Part shown: positions 5,980 through 6,055 of the stretch, piece by piece
How the letters are laid out: each line of letters begins with the position of its first letter
How positions within the stretch are numbered: position 1 is the first letter of the stretch
Source: an uncultured Anaerosacchariphilus sp.
Lineage (GTDB): Bacteria; Bacillota; Clostridia; Lachnospirales; Lachnospiraceae
NCBI GenBank assembly: GCA_934373375.1
Contig: CAKROP010000137.1
Coordinates: 1 to 6,055, forward strand
DNA length: 6,055 nucleotides
Reading direction: 5' to 3'
Made by a program: the position numbers and the translations under genes
Notes under the pieces: generated by a model
Database searches by the model: none
Told to the model about the DNA's origin: nothing
Seen by the model: only the letters and a program-made list of their open reading frames with translations

Positions 5980-6055
5980 TCAGCCTTCCGGTGCCGTCCC
6001 CGCGAACAGCTTCATGCGATCCCGCCTTGCCGCGCAGACCAGCGTTAATCCGTAC
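5980..6055 (-). CDS. fdhD: C-terminal end of a probable FdhD, formate dehydrogenase sulfurtransferase (partial)
   Basis: Only the last 24 codons and the TGA stop (5980-5982) lie in the window, in the frame whose first full codon is 6052-6054. The peptide reads YGLTLVCAARRDRMKLFAGT and then APEG. This resembles the end of FdhD proteins, where a 'G-[LM]-T-L-[VI]-x-x-x-R-x-x-[RK]-[FM]-[NK]-[VIL]-[YF]' pattern closes the protein (recalled from the family). FdhD passes sulfur from the desulfurase IscS to the Mo/W-bis-molybdopterin cofactor of formate dehydrogenase in the cytoplasm. That role fits well with moaA, moaC and modBC nearby and is part of the reason for the call. The gene lies on the same strand as the four genes that follow and may belong to the same transcription unit. 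With so short a piece, another protein remains possible; a coding end of some kind is much more secure than the name. Confidence 0.55.
   Translation of the reverse strand, partial: YGLTLVCAARRDRMKLFAGTAPEG

Noticed and set aside
1..6055. CRISPR arrays, tRNA/rRNA genes, insertion sequences, long direct repeats
   Set aside because: Reading both strands gave no spaced repeats, no tRNA-like cloverleaf or transposase motifs, and the intergenic space is too small to hold them.

Overview
The window looks like a piece of a bacterial chromosome from the Clostridia, most likely a Lachnospiraceae-type anaerobe. This is inferred from the gene set (an [FeFe]-hydrogenase-like sensor paired with a SpoIIE-type phosphatase, beside molybdenum cofactor genes), the tight gene packing and the strong purine-rich ribosome binding sites. 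The genus cannot be named from what is visible. The theme is molybdenum/tungsten and redox metabolism: molybdate import, the first steps of molybdopterin synthesis, probably a formate dehydrogenase maturation factor at the right edge, and a two-gene redox-signalling module between them.

Layout. The left part, on the plus strand, holds the 3' end of modB (permease, 1-201) and the complete modC (ATPase, 207-1346) of a molybdate ABC transporter. Everything to the right is on the minus strand. In transcription order (right to left) it is: the end of a probable fdhD (5980-6055), a ferredoxin/[FeFe]-hydrogenase-like/PAS protein (4137-5894), a SpoIIE/PP2C-family phosphatase (2942-4144), moaC (2364-2846) and moaA (1389-2360). 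modC and moaA converge, and a long hairpin at 1366-1411 separates them. It has moaA's stop codon in its terminal loop.

How the genes fit together. ModBC would bring in molybdate (or tungstate). MoaA and MoaC convert GTP to cyclic pyranopterin monophosphate, the first intermediate of molybdopterin. An FdhD-like protein would supply sulfur to the Mo/W centre of formate dehydrogenase. The hydrogenase-like protein keeps the cysteines that would hold an H-cluster-type [4Fe-4S] centre but has changed several residues needed for fast H2 turnover. It also carries a PAS domain and overlaps the phosphatase gene by 8 bases. The best reading is a redox or H2 sensor that signals through protein dephosphorylation, placed among genes for formate/molybdoenzyme metabolism.

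The most notable part is this sensor-phosphatase pair, whose target and signal are not shown by the sequence. I see no RNA genes, mobile elements, CRISPR arrays or long repeats.
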